DNA of 55,918 nt from an uncultured Bacteroides sp. Its GTDB lineage: Bacteria > Bacteroidota > Bacteroidia > Bacteroidales > Bacteroidaceae. Shown here in pieces: positions 9,901 to 16,962 of this stretch; position 1 is the first letter of the stretch; the number at the start of each line of letters is the position of its first letter. Location: contig NZ_CABUHK010000028.1 in NCBI RefSeq assembly GCF_902491285.1, forward strand, positions 1 to 55,918. The letters run 5' to 3'. The notes below the pieces were generated by a model, which was not told where the DNA came from, ran no database searches, and saw only the letters and a program-made list of their open reading frames with translations. The translations under genes were made by a program, and so were the position numbers.

Positions 9901-10033
9901 CGGTAATCTCCGGAATGGCGATATTCGGAAGCAGCGATATCGGCAATGTGGAATAGGTAACCAGGCCGATTATAAAACAGGCGGTGAACGCCATCAACAC
10001 GGCGATAGGACGCTGGATTAAAAATTTTATCAT
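6911..10033 (-). CDS. RND efflux permease, first subunit
   Basis: A 1040-residue AcrB-type inner-membrane transporter. Seen: the classic N-terminus MIKFLIQRPIAVLMAF; the porter motif SAANTSARELENTIVKPLRSQL; the TM4 motif LGMMIDSSIIVTENI, with Asp-Ser in place of the AcrB Asp-Asp; and TM10-11 GLIVTCGIVINDSILKLDAINELRKAG, which is close to the HAE1 group. A GTG-initiated extension of seven residues (from 10054) reaches into an intergenic inverted repeat and was rejected; the ATG gives the standard family start. The adaptor gene lies upstream across 100 bases that hold the repeat. Confidence 0.93.
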   Translation of the reverse strand: MIKFLIQRPIAVLMAFTACFIIGLVTYSTLPISLLPNIAIPEITVQVSAANTSARELENTIVKPLRSQLIQVSTLKDIHSESRDGAGIIRLSFEFGTNTDLAFIEVNEKIDAAMNYLPKETERPKVIKASATDIPVFYLNLTLKNDSAYSTTTTGQQSFLDLCEFAESVIKRRIEQLEEVAMVDVTGLVERQVQIVPDEDKLAMMGLAIEDIESALSSNNVEPGSMTVRDGYYEYNIKFSTLLRTAEDVENIYLRKGDRIVQLKDFCKVNIVPVKEKGVSLSNGKRAVTLAVIKQADENMDKMKNSLVGTMEYFQRVYPDIDFSISRNQTELLDFTISNLQQNLSLGFLFICLVAVLFLGDVKSPLVIGLSMVVSIVISFVFFYFCNMSLNIISLAGLILALGMMIDSSIIVTENISQYRGRGYFLRRACITGTSEVVTPMLSSSLTTIAVFAPLIFMSGIAGAIFYDQAFSVTVGLMVSYFTGIMLLPVLYLLVYRAGIHTRKWKWLSFKFNNPIKDHTLDRFYDAGVDWVFRHKTFSVLFCAISIPLCVFFFFFIDKERMPDIEENELIVRIEWNENIHVDENRKRVDALFKELDGRSLEQTASVGRQDFILNRERELSSSEAELYFRTETSGEIAPLEQETYRRLKERYPLSVISFSPPETVFEKLFVTGEPDIVAEFYARNRAQAPVAETIRKLEHELAVETGINPTGIAFENQLNLSISKEKLLLYRVSYNELYRVLKTAFRENSVTMLHSYQQYLPINIAGNEKTVNRVLQETLVQTQPDNQGNIEYIPLRELVKVTPAEDLKSITAGRNGEFVPFDFYGVRDADRLVKDVKQVVGNTGEWDAGFSGSFFSNREMLDELVVILLISLLLMYFILAAQFESFLQPLLVLAEIPIDVAFALLLLWICGHTLNLMSAIGLIVTCGIVINDSILKLDAINELRKAGVPLLEAIHEAGRRRLRPIIMTSLTTIFAMVPLLFSSDMGSELQKPLSIAMIGTMSIGTAVSLFIIPLLYWFIYREKEGGRKAAGNKQMTTTD

Positions 10034-10048
10034 GCTTACTTTAGTTTT

Positions 10049-10127
10049 AGGCACGGATTACACGGATTACGCTGTTGCTTTATGCTATCACAATTCTAAA
10101 ACCGTGAAATCCGTGTAATCCGTGCCT
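10049..10127. repeat. inverted repeat built from 9-base CACGGATTA units
   Basis: Two perfect 20-base arms (10049-10068 and 10108-10127) are separated by 39 bases. Each arm holds tandem CACGGATTA or ATCCGTGTA units with a 9-base period; a further diverged unit (CCGTGAAAT) precedes the right arm. From memory, sequences of this type recur in intergenic regions of Bacteroides genomes. In the transcript it would form a long hairpin between the adaptor and the permease genes, where it may limit read-through or trim the message. Confidence 0.8.
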
Positions 10128-10133
10128 TTTTGA

Positions 10134-11228
10134 TTATCTTACATTTACTTCCGCTTCATGCGCCAGATTCAGATTCCCGGCCACAATAACCGTGTCTCCT
10201 TCCAACAGACCGTCTTCAACTCCTTTCCGGGATTTATCAGAAACAATGTATTCCGTCGCATTCTCCAGTCCCGTATGCACATAGTTCCACATGGCCTTGC
10301 CTTTTTCCAATGTAAACACCACCTGCTTGCCGGAGCGCAGTACCACAGCCGTCTTGGGAATCACCAACTGTTCACCCAGGTTCCGTCTGACACTGACCCG
10401 CACATTCATACCGCTGAACAGCTTGCCTTCACCGTTTACGTCAGCCTTTACCTTTACCATTCCATTGGTATCCACCAACGGATTGATTTCGGATACGCTG
10501 CCTTCAAAAGAACTTCCCCCGGCATAAGGAATAACCGTCACCTTATCACCTTTTTTAATAAAGGCAAGTTCATTCTCCAATACGGTAAATTCTGCCTCCA
10601 TTCCTTTCGTATCAAGAATAGTACAGAACACTTCCGAGGTATTAGCCGGATTATAAGGTTTTGAAAAAAGATTAGCCACCACCCCGTCAAAAGGCGCGGT
10701 AAGCGTTGCATGTTCCGTCTCTCTTTTTGTCAGTTCGTATTGTGACTTCGACTGCTCATAACCGCTCTTCACTTTCGCAAGTTTCATTGTCTCCACAGGA
10801 ACCTTACTGAAATCATCCGGCGTATATCCCTGCCCGATAAGCACATCTTTCAATTCGAGTTCAGCTTTCAACAAAGCGTCTTCCGCCTGGGACAATTTCT
10901 GCTCCAAACGGAATTTATCCAATTCAGCCAGTTTTTGTCCTTTATATACACGGTCGCCATTCTTCACGTAAATACGGGCAATGACTTCACTTGTCTCAAA
11001 ACGCAAATCAGCTTTGCTACGAGCATTCACCTTTCCGTTGCTTACCAGTTCATGGTCAAAATTCCGCTTCTTCAGAATTTGAGTGGTAACTTCATTCTTT
11101 ATGTCAGGAAGAACGGTGGAGACACCTTTTTCCTGTTCATCGGCACTATTTTTCTTATCAGAGCATGAGGTTGTCCCCCCACAAGCCAAACAACATAACA
11201 GTACCCATATACAATTGTATTTTTTCAT
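10134..11228 (-). CDS. RND efflux periplasmic adaptor (membrane fusion protein)
   Basis: A 364-residue adaptor that links the RND permeases to the TolC channel. Seen: a lipoprotein-type signal (MKKYNCIWVLLCCLACGG, with Cys residues around 12-22); the biotinyl-lipoyl-like half-motif ARIYVKNGDRVYKGQKLAELD (about 85-105); a coiled-coil hairpin (about 110-165); the second lipoyl half TLTAPFDGVVANLF; and beta-barrel segments GMEAEFTVLENE and VKADVNGEGKLFSGMNVRVSV. It is the first gene of the pump group proper. No -7 box was seen in the 34 bases upstream, so it may be read from the promoter of the DUF4221-like gene. Confidence 0.93.
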   Translation of the reverse strand: MKKYNCIWVLLCCLACGGTTSCSDKKNSADEQEKGVSTVLPDIKNEVTTQILKKRNFDHELVSNGKVNARSKADLRFETSEVIARIYVKNGDRVYKGQKLAELDKFRLEQKLSQAEDALLKAELELKDVLIGQGYTPDDFSKVPVETMKLAKVKSGYEQSKSQYELTKRETEHATLTAPFDGVVANLFSKPYNPANTSEVFCTILDTKGMEAEFTVLENELAFIKKGDKVTVIPYAGGSSFEGSVSEINPLVDTNGMVKVKADVNGEGKLFSGMNVRVSVRRNLGEQLVIPKTAVVLRSGKQVVFTLEKGKAMWNYVHTGLENATEYIVSDKSRKGVEDGLLEGDTVIVAGNLNLAHEAEVNVR

Positions 11229-11262
11229 AATAATATCTATATTGCTATCAATTACACATCAT

Positions 11263-12411
11263 TTATTTAGGATAAACAAAGTCCATAGTCAGCTCATCCG
11301 TATCATTCTCAGTATCCAGTATATTATCTACAAAAAGAACAATGCCGCCATAAGAGACACCCCAACCTGTAAAATAATTATATCTATGCTTTGCCAACTT
11401 TACTTCACACATTTTTTTCATCTCATCATTGAACAACATTAAATATAAATCACGGTCATTTATCAACTTCTCAATCCCCCTATCGACATCAAACTCTACT
11501 TTATCAATATGCAAACGAGCATACATCTTATATTTGGGAATATACATTACATCATAAAAATAAGGATTTTCCAACCTATGCCTTTCCAATGCGGCATAAT
11601 CTTTTCCTGAAGTACATTTTTCCACCATATTTGAGGTATAGCCACTTTCTGCCGTAACAGAGTTTCGTTCATTAGTAAGTATATTCAAAGTATAGATGGA
11701 AGATTCAGCCGGATAATTATAGATAATATTTTCGCCTGCATAATTGACATTAGGACAAGACATATAAGAATATCCCTCGCTCATATCAGGAATAATATTG
11801 GATGGTGACAATTTATAGTTAACAGCTTCTTTCTTTTGATTAATAAACACTTCCTTGACCGCAAATGCCTTGGAAGACAAATTCTGCGTCAAAAACATCA
11901 AAGACTGACGGTTCTTATTATAATATAGACGTGAAGTATGAATGGCATAATTAGTGTTTATCAATAGTTGCTCTGTATTATCCAAATACTCTCTCAAATC
12001 CACAATACAATTTACAGTTCCCCTACTATCAACCAGAAAAACATGTTCGGAATCATCAGACACCCACACCGAATCTAATGAATGTGCATATATGCCGGAT
12101 AAACGGGATATGGCATAAGGACCTTTGGCAGGCAACGCTACTTGAATTACCCGTTTTGATTCCAAATCCAGATAATCTAATGCATGTAATCTATAATTAT
12201 ATCCTATAAGAATATTCACAGAATCCCCATGGACAGGAGAAGACAAATAATAAGACTTTAGTTGCAGCACATCCTGTTGAGGAAAATGTATTTCTTCCGT
12301 TTGCAGCTCAACTTCGTTATTTACTGTTGTTCCATCCGATTTTTTCCCGATGCAAGATACTGATATTATACAAGACAGGAAAAATATCAAAATAACTTCT
12401 ACTATTCTCAT
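11263..12411 (-). CDS. DUF4221-like predicted lipoprotein
   Basis: A 382-residue protein with a signal peptide ending in a lipobox (MRIVEVILIFFLSCIISVSC, Cys20). The rest is rich in beta strands with Tyr and aromatic residues (SVNILIGYNYRLHALDYLDLE, ISRLSGIYAHSLDSVWVSDD), like the DUF4221 and six-bladed propeller lipoproteins of Bacteroides. The function is unknown. It lies 34 bases upstream of the efflux adaptor on the same strand, so it may share that transcript; it could also be a last, separate member of the propeller-rich locus to its right. Lower GC than the pump genes suggests the second origin. Confidence 0.7.
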   Translation of the reverse strand: MRIVEVILIFFLSCIISVSCIGKKSDGTTVNNEVELQTEEIHFPQQDVLQLKSYYLSSPVHGDSVNILIGYNYRLHALDYLDLESKRVIQVALPAKGPYAISRLSGIYAHSLDSVWVSDDSEHVFLVDSRGTVNCIVDLREYLDNTEQLLINTNYAIHTSRLYYNKNRQSLMFLTQNLSSKAFAVKEVFINQKKEAVNYKLSPSNIIPDMSEGYSYMSCPNVNYAGENIIYNYPAESSIYTLNILTNERNSVTAESGYTSNMVEKCTSGKDYAALERHRLENPYFYDVMYIPKYKMYARLHIDKVEFDVDRGIEKLINDRDLYLMLFNDEMKKMCEVKLAKHRYNYFTGWGVSYGGIVLFVDNILDTENDTDELTMDFVYPK

Positions 12412-12440
12412 TGCGTTTTTACTTTATGTTTATGCAACTA

Positions 12441-12448
12441 CAAAAGTA
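12441..12448 (-). promoter_or_regulatory. probable -7 box upstream of the DUF4221-like gene
   Basis: The minus strand reads TACTTTTG, a match to TAnnTTTG, 30 bases before the start codon. The expected TTTG at -33 was not found. Confidence 0.4.
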
Positions 12449-12559
12449 ACATAATTGAAATACCATTATCCTGATTATCAGTAATAATTTTCTGATAAGA
12501 GTAAGATGCAACCATTCTTAACTGTAAGCAATTATATTTCATCATATTTATAGATTCAT

Positions 12560-14185
12560 TTATTTCAATAATTTCCTGACTTCCTCCCTCATCTCTTTTA
12601 CTGCCGTCGATTGCACCTTTGGTTCTTTTGTCAATACAACCTCTGCGGCATGCTTTAACTTTTCCGACTGACAATATTCCGGTTCCGCATAAAGTTTCAC
12701 CAACAGATAATACGGATAAATTCGTCCCGGAAGCCGATGTGTAGAGCGAATTAAATATTCTTCGGCTTTCTCATACGCTCCTAATGCCTGATAATTCTTG
12801 CCGATAATATTCAGAATCATAGGATCATTGCTATGCGCCATCGCTTCTTCCAATACCCTTGTCGAGTTATCATATTCTTTCAATTTATGAAGAGAATATC
12901 CGTATTCAAAGAGAAATGCCCCACGATTCGCTAATTCCGGATATAGCTTCCCATAGTCTTCTTTAGCAGACTGGTAAGCCCCTATATTATAAAGCATCTT
13001 ACCACGATACCAGTCCTTGCATGCAACATATTGATTGTTTTTCCAATAATACGTTCCTAATAGAACCATCATCGAAATAAAAAGGAATAATATTACTTTA
13101 GAACGCCCGATAACACAAGCCGCCAACAGTAAATAAAATGTCACTGCAAATCCGGGAATCTGCATCGGATAAGAAGAAAAGGCAAATACCAAAAATGAAA
13201 TTACTCCGCCACAAAGACCTATTCTTCCTTCACTACTCCCTTTCCATAGACAAAACGCAATTACCAACGAGACAACCAATAAAAAAGGAATCCCATATTC
13301 CATCGCTACTTGCAGATATTCATTAAAAGCATACTCCGGACTTCCTGCCACCAACTCTTCCGTCTCCGAAAATTCCCCATTTGCAAAATAGTTTTCTTGC
13401 GCTCTGCCATAAGCTGAAACAAAGTTCCCTGTGCCATGTCCTATAAGCGGACTTTCGGCAATAGCCATACTACTAATTTTCCACATGAACAAGCGTCCAT
13501 TGGCAGAGGTTGCTTTTAGCTGAAAAAGAGCATAACCTGCCACTATGATTATAACGCTGCCTGCAATGCAAGCCAGTACTAGTTTTTTCTTATATTTTCG
13601 TCCAAATTCCTTTAGTTTGCTTCCCCATGAAACATGCATCCCATACACCCATATACCCGATATTGCGGCAGCAATCCAAGCCGAACGGCTCATTCCGGCA
13701 GGTAGTACACAAAGAATCAACAGCATAACTCCTAATGCCACATAATATTTTCCCTGTTCTACCCATGTACGTTCTGTTTTTTCTTTCAAGTTTAGCCATT
13801 CATACAAGCAAAGCGGGAATATCATCGCCAAATATCCCGAATAAGGTCCCGGATTATAGAAAGAGCCCGTAAGTGCATATAAAGAGTGATTGGAAACAGC
13901 CAAGCCGTATATCTGCCTCAACCCCCAGATAGCTTCCATTCCACCCAGGACAATCAATACCCACGTCACAATGGTTGGAAAAGACAAATAGTTTTTTCTA
14001 TTCAGACAAAAGGATAATAGACAACAAGCGACAAAAACAAAAGTCATGCGTCCCAACCATAGTTTTTGATATGCCATTTCACCGACAGGAATATCATTCG
14101 AAGTAGCAAAAACTACTACGCTCAAGATTGCCGCAACTCCTGTAAGAGTTATTACATCCGCCATATTCTTCTGTGTCATCCGCAT
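12560..14185 (-). CDS. O-antigen ligase / PglL-like (Wzy_C) membrane protein with C-terminal TPRs
   Basis: A 541-residue polytopic inner-membrane protein. About ten hydrophobic segments fill residues 10-390. The signature periplasmic loop of the Wzy/WaaL/PglL superfamily is present (GRLFMWKISSMAIAESPLIGHGTGNF, then AFNEYLQVAMEYGIP). The last 150 residues are TPR-like (AYQSAKEDYGKLYPE, KNYQALGAYEKAEEYLIRS). Such proteins transfer glycans to lipid A core, to other acceptors or, in the PglL branch, to proteins. No glycosyltransferase cluster is nearby; instead it is the last gene of the NVEALA operon, 24 bases after signal peptidase. A TTG three codons upstream was rejected as start. The acceptor is unknown. 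Confidence 0.82.
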   Translation of the reverse strand: MRMTQKNMADVITLTGVAAILSVVVFATSNDIPVGEMAYQKLWLGRMTFVFVACCLLSFCLNRKNYLSFPTIVTWVLIVLGGMEAIWGLRQIYGLAVSNHSLYALTGSFYNPGPYSGYLAMIFPLCLYEWLNLKEKTERTWVEQGKYYVALGVMLLILCVLPAGMSRSAWIAAAISGIWVYGMHVSWGSKLKEFGRKYKKKLVLACIAGSVIIIVAGYALFQLKATSANGRLFMWKISSMAIAESPLIGHGTGNFVSAYGRAQENYFANGEFSETEELVAGSPEYAFNEYLQVAMEYGIPFLLVVSLVIAFCLWKGSSEGRIGLCGGVISFLVFAFSSYPMQIPGFAVTFYLLLAACVIGRSKVILFLFISMMVLLGTYYWKNNQYVACKDWYRGKMLYNIGAYQSAKEDYGKLYPELANRGAFLFEYGYSLHKLKEYDNSTRVLEEAMAHSNDPMILNIIGKNYQALGAYEKAEEYLIRSTHRLPGRIYPYYLLVKLYAEPEYCQSEKLKHAAEVVLTKEPKVQSTAVKEMREEVRKLLK

Positions 14186-14209
14186 CAATTCCAACTTTAT
14201 TTTCGTTCT

Positions 14210-15085
14210 TTATTTGATTTTCTTCATGATTCTATTCCAACGAGGTTTCTCCGTAAATTTATCTTCCGAATACCATATACGGGAAGCTTTACCTACAATG
14301 TACTCTTCCGGCAACATCCCCCAATATCTCGAGTCCTGCGAATTAGCCATATTATCACCGGAAACAAAATAATAGTTCTTTTTAAAGCGATATTGGGTAA
14401 TAACGCTGTCCCCCAATACTATCTGTCCGTCTTTTATACGTAGTTTCTGCTTCTGTTCCCAACCTATCAACTGCCTGTACAAAAGGCAGTTCGTACGGTT
14501 CATCATTACTATCTGACCTTTCTTGGGAATCGGCAAAGGTCCGAACTCACGGATAGTCCAACCTATTTGTTTATCATACGGAAATGTACCTACTACAATG
14601 CCATGCTGTTCCGGATGCTGTAATCCAGCGAGATATTGTTGAGCCTTATAGTTTCCCAACTGTTCGTCACAACCACGTATTTTATAAAATCCTCCCCGAA
14701 TCTCCAACGTATCTCCCGGCAGAGCAATACAACGCTTTACATAATACTGCATTACATCCATCCGAACGCTATCCCAACGATTCATTTGATAAGGGAAGTT
14801 GAAAACCAGTATATCATTTCTCTTGAAATTCCCAAATCCGGGCGTTCGGTGAATAACAACATCCTCATTATTCAAAGCTGCAAACACATCGAACAAACGG
14901 GCCCCCTTTATCATCTTATTAACTAATATCCGGTCGCCATCCTTCAACGCCGGTTCCATAGAATCCGAAGGTATCCTGAATGAAGTAAAGCAGAACAGTT
15001 GCATCAAGAATAGAATTACCACCATACAGAATATGAAGAATGCCAAATTCTCCAATATTGCCAAAATTCTCTTCGCTTTGTTCAT
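14210..15085 (-). CDS. lepB: signal peptidase I (S26 family), operon-encoded paralogue
   Basis: A 291-residue type I signal peptidase with one N-terminal membrane anchor (about 12-33). Seen: box B PSDSMEP with the catalytic Ser42; box D YYVKRCIALPGD with the general base Lys117; and box E SGDNMANSQDSRYWG. The start overlaps the stop of the preceding gene by 4 bases (ATGA), so it is translationally coupled and belongs to the NVEALA operon rather than standing with housekeeping genes. The NVEALA precursors end their leaders in Ala-Leu-Ala, a proper A-x-A site for this enzyme, so I infer that it matures them. General protein secretion remains a possible alternative role. Confidence 0.93.
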   Translation of the reverse strand: MNKAKRILAILENLAFFIFCMVVILFLMQLFCFTSFRIPSDSMEPALKDGDRILVNKMIKGARLFDVFAALNNEDVVIHRTPGFGNFKRNDILVFNFPYQMNRWDSVRMDVMQYYVKRCIALPGDTLEIRGGFYKIRGCDEQLGNYKAQQYLAGLQHPEQHGIVVGTFPYDKQIGWTIREFGPLPIPKKGQIVMMNRTNCLLYRQLIGWEQKQKLRIKDGQIVLGDSVITQYRFKKNYYFVSGDNMANSQDSRYWGMLPEEYIVGKASRIWYSEDKFTEKPRWNRIMKKIK

Positions 15086-16962
15086 AAGCTTTCCTTTAAT
15101 TGAACCAATTTACGATAAGCCATCAGCCCTAACACACATTTCACACGTTCGTCATCATTATCCAATAATCCAACAGATGGAAAAGTCATATTCTTCATTC
15201 TTTCCTGCAAATAATCCGCCCACAAGCACAACTGTTTCCAATGCATATCAGCGTAACCGAAATCCTGTTCCGCTTCCACAATAGCAGTCGTCATCATCAA
15301 CATATTGGCAGCCGCTTCTACGGCACAGTCTTCCAGTTTCACTTGTTTACTGGCAATGGGATACAAACCTATATCGTAAGGCGGATACTTTTTCACCCAA
15401 TGAATACCTTCACAATATGCAAATACTGGATTCAACAAACCTTTCATCCAGTCGGTACGGTTAAAAAACAACAACGTTGGAAAATTTTCATAAGCTTCTC
15501 TGACATTACCCAAAGTATCACCAAAACAAAAAAGCTTATTATCCGAGGATGACACAAACCTATGAGAAGATATAAAATTACGATAAGCAGGAAGCATTTG
15601 TTCGGCAAAAGTTTTATTCCCTGCTTGAAACGCCTTGATATTCCACCGATAATCCAATTTACTACATTCTGCTTTCAACTCCTGATATCTGTCTCCTACA
15701 GACATCATCAATTCTTTTATTTCTCTTGTTCTATCCTTATTCCAAAGTGGGCGTAAACTCTCACCACTATACTGGAAAGTTTTCCCTTCTTCATATCCGA
15801 GAAGTAATACCCCTTTATTCTCATTTCCCGCATACAATTTTTGAGATAGAATAACATGATTATCTTCGCATGAAAAGGTTGTTTCATCAGCTACCATAGC
15901 CAAATACAAACTATCGGACTTCGTAAAACGCCAATCCTTATCGACCCAACTATCTATTTTCCTTTTACCAAACATCCATTCCGTATCCACGTCGAACAAA
16001 ACTTCCACTGTATGTTCCTTTCCGCTTTTCGTACGAACCTGATAGGTAAGAAAACCGACAGGCCAGCCTGCCATATCCCATTTTTCCGACAAGGAAGGTG
16101 AAACAAAGTCAATCTGAAGTTCCACATCTCCACATTGGAAAATAAATTGAGTCTGCGTGGCTTGCACATTCATCTTTTTCAAAGTTGCCGGTTCCGCTTC
16201 AGCATAAGTTTTATTTTCGATGTACAAACCAAAATCCAACAAGCCGGCACCTCCCGTATTACGACAATATGCAGCCAGAATATTATCTCCATCAATTATT
16301 TGGTTAACAGCTTCATCAGTCAAGCGCTGACATTTCGTTAGATGCGTAAATCCATTCTCTAACAGAAATTCCCCATTACAAAAAAGTTTTATCCGGTCGT
16401 CGCATACATAGCGGGCATACACTTTATGATTCTTCAAAACATCTTTATTATCTACCTTGACATGCCTGCGGACATAAATATTCTCCGCTCCCCACAAGGT
16501 ATGAGCCGGATAATAATATCCCTTTGTCGGACCAAAAGCTCCGTTACCTTCATCCCACAAAGAATCATCATATTCTCTCAGTTCCCATCCTTTTCCCGGA
16601 TACAAAAAAGAGTATTTCCCTGTCCATCCGATAGTATCCTCCGAAAGAGGAGCTAAAGGAGATATACGCAAAGAATCGTCTCCCATGAAACGATAAACTT
16701 TACCGTCTACACGTAAAATACCTGTTATCGGAAATGTCTTTCCGGTTCTCAACTGCGGATAACTTTTGTTTAGCGAATCGCCTATTACTTTGATACCAAC
16801 ATCGGGAGCAATCGCCAATAACGTATGTTCAGAAGGAGCAATACCGGAAAGATGCGAAATCTTCTTCTCCGAATAAGAACAAGCATATATCAGAGAAATA
16901 ATACCCGAGATTATAATTATTCTCCATGCCACGACAAGCCTGATATGAGTTCTTATTTCCAT
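15082..16962 (-). CDS. glutaminase-A-like lipoprotein (DUF5127/DUF4965/DUF1793 type), short form
   Basis: A 626-residue predicted lipoprotein (signal ending LIYAC, Cys28). Residues about 90-260 look like a sugar-binding-like beta domain with WELREYDDSLWDEG, typical of glycosidase accessory domains. Residues about 265-350 match the DUF5127 pattern (VELQIDFVSPSLSEKWD, WPVGFLTYQV, DVDTEWMFG). Residues about 460-620 match DUF4965/DUF1793 of GtaA-type proteins (YPPYDIGLYPIASKQ, EAAANMLMMTTAIVEAE). Usual family members run past 800 residues; this one stops early, yet its stop is coupled to the next gene, so the short form looks real. The start overlaps the transglutaminase-like gene by 10 bases. 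The real substrate is unknown; fungal relatives deamidate glutamine. Confidence 0.72.
   Translation of the reverse strand: MEIRTHIRLVVAWRIIIISGIISLIYACSYSEKKISHLSGIAPSEHTLLAIAPDVGIKVIGDSLNKSYPQLRTGKTFPITGILRVDGKVYRFMGDDSLRISPLAPLSEDTIGWTGKYSFLYPGKGWELREYDDSLWDEGNGAFGPTKGYYYPAHTLWGAENIYVRRHVKVDNKDVLKNHKVYARYVCDDRIKLFCNGEFLLENGFTHLTKCQRLTDEAVNQIIDGDNILAAYCRNTGGAGLLDFGLYIENKTYAEAEPATLKKMNVQATQTQFIFQCGDVELQIDFVSPSLSEKWDMAGWPVGFLTYQVRTKSGKEHTVEVLFDVDTEWMFGKRKIDSWVDKDWRFTKSDSLYLAMVADETTFSCEDNHVILSQKLYAGNENKGVLLLGYEEGKTFQYSGESLRPLWNKDRTREIKELMMSVGDRYQELKAECSKLDYRWNIKAFQAGNKTFAEQMLPAYRNFISSHRFVSSSDNKLFCFGDTLGNVREAYENFPTLLFFNRTDWMKGLLNPVFAYCEGIHWVKKYPPYDIGLYPIASKQVKLEDCAVEAAANMLMMTTAIVEAEQDFGYADMHWKQLCLWADYLQERMKNMTFPSVGLLDNDDERVKCVLGLMAYRKLVQLKESL

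Noticed and set aside
10034..10054. GTG-started extension of the first RND permease
   Set aside because: The extension is encoded by the intergenic repeat and moves the conserved N-terminus away from its normal position.
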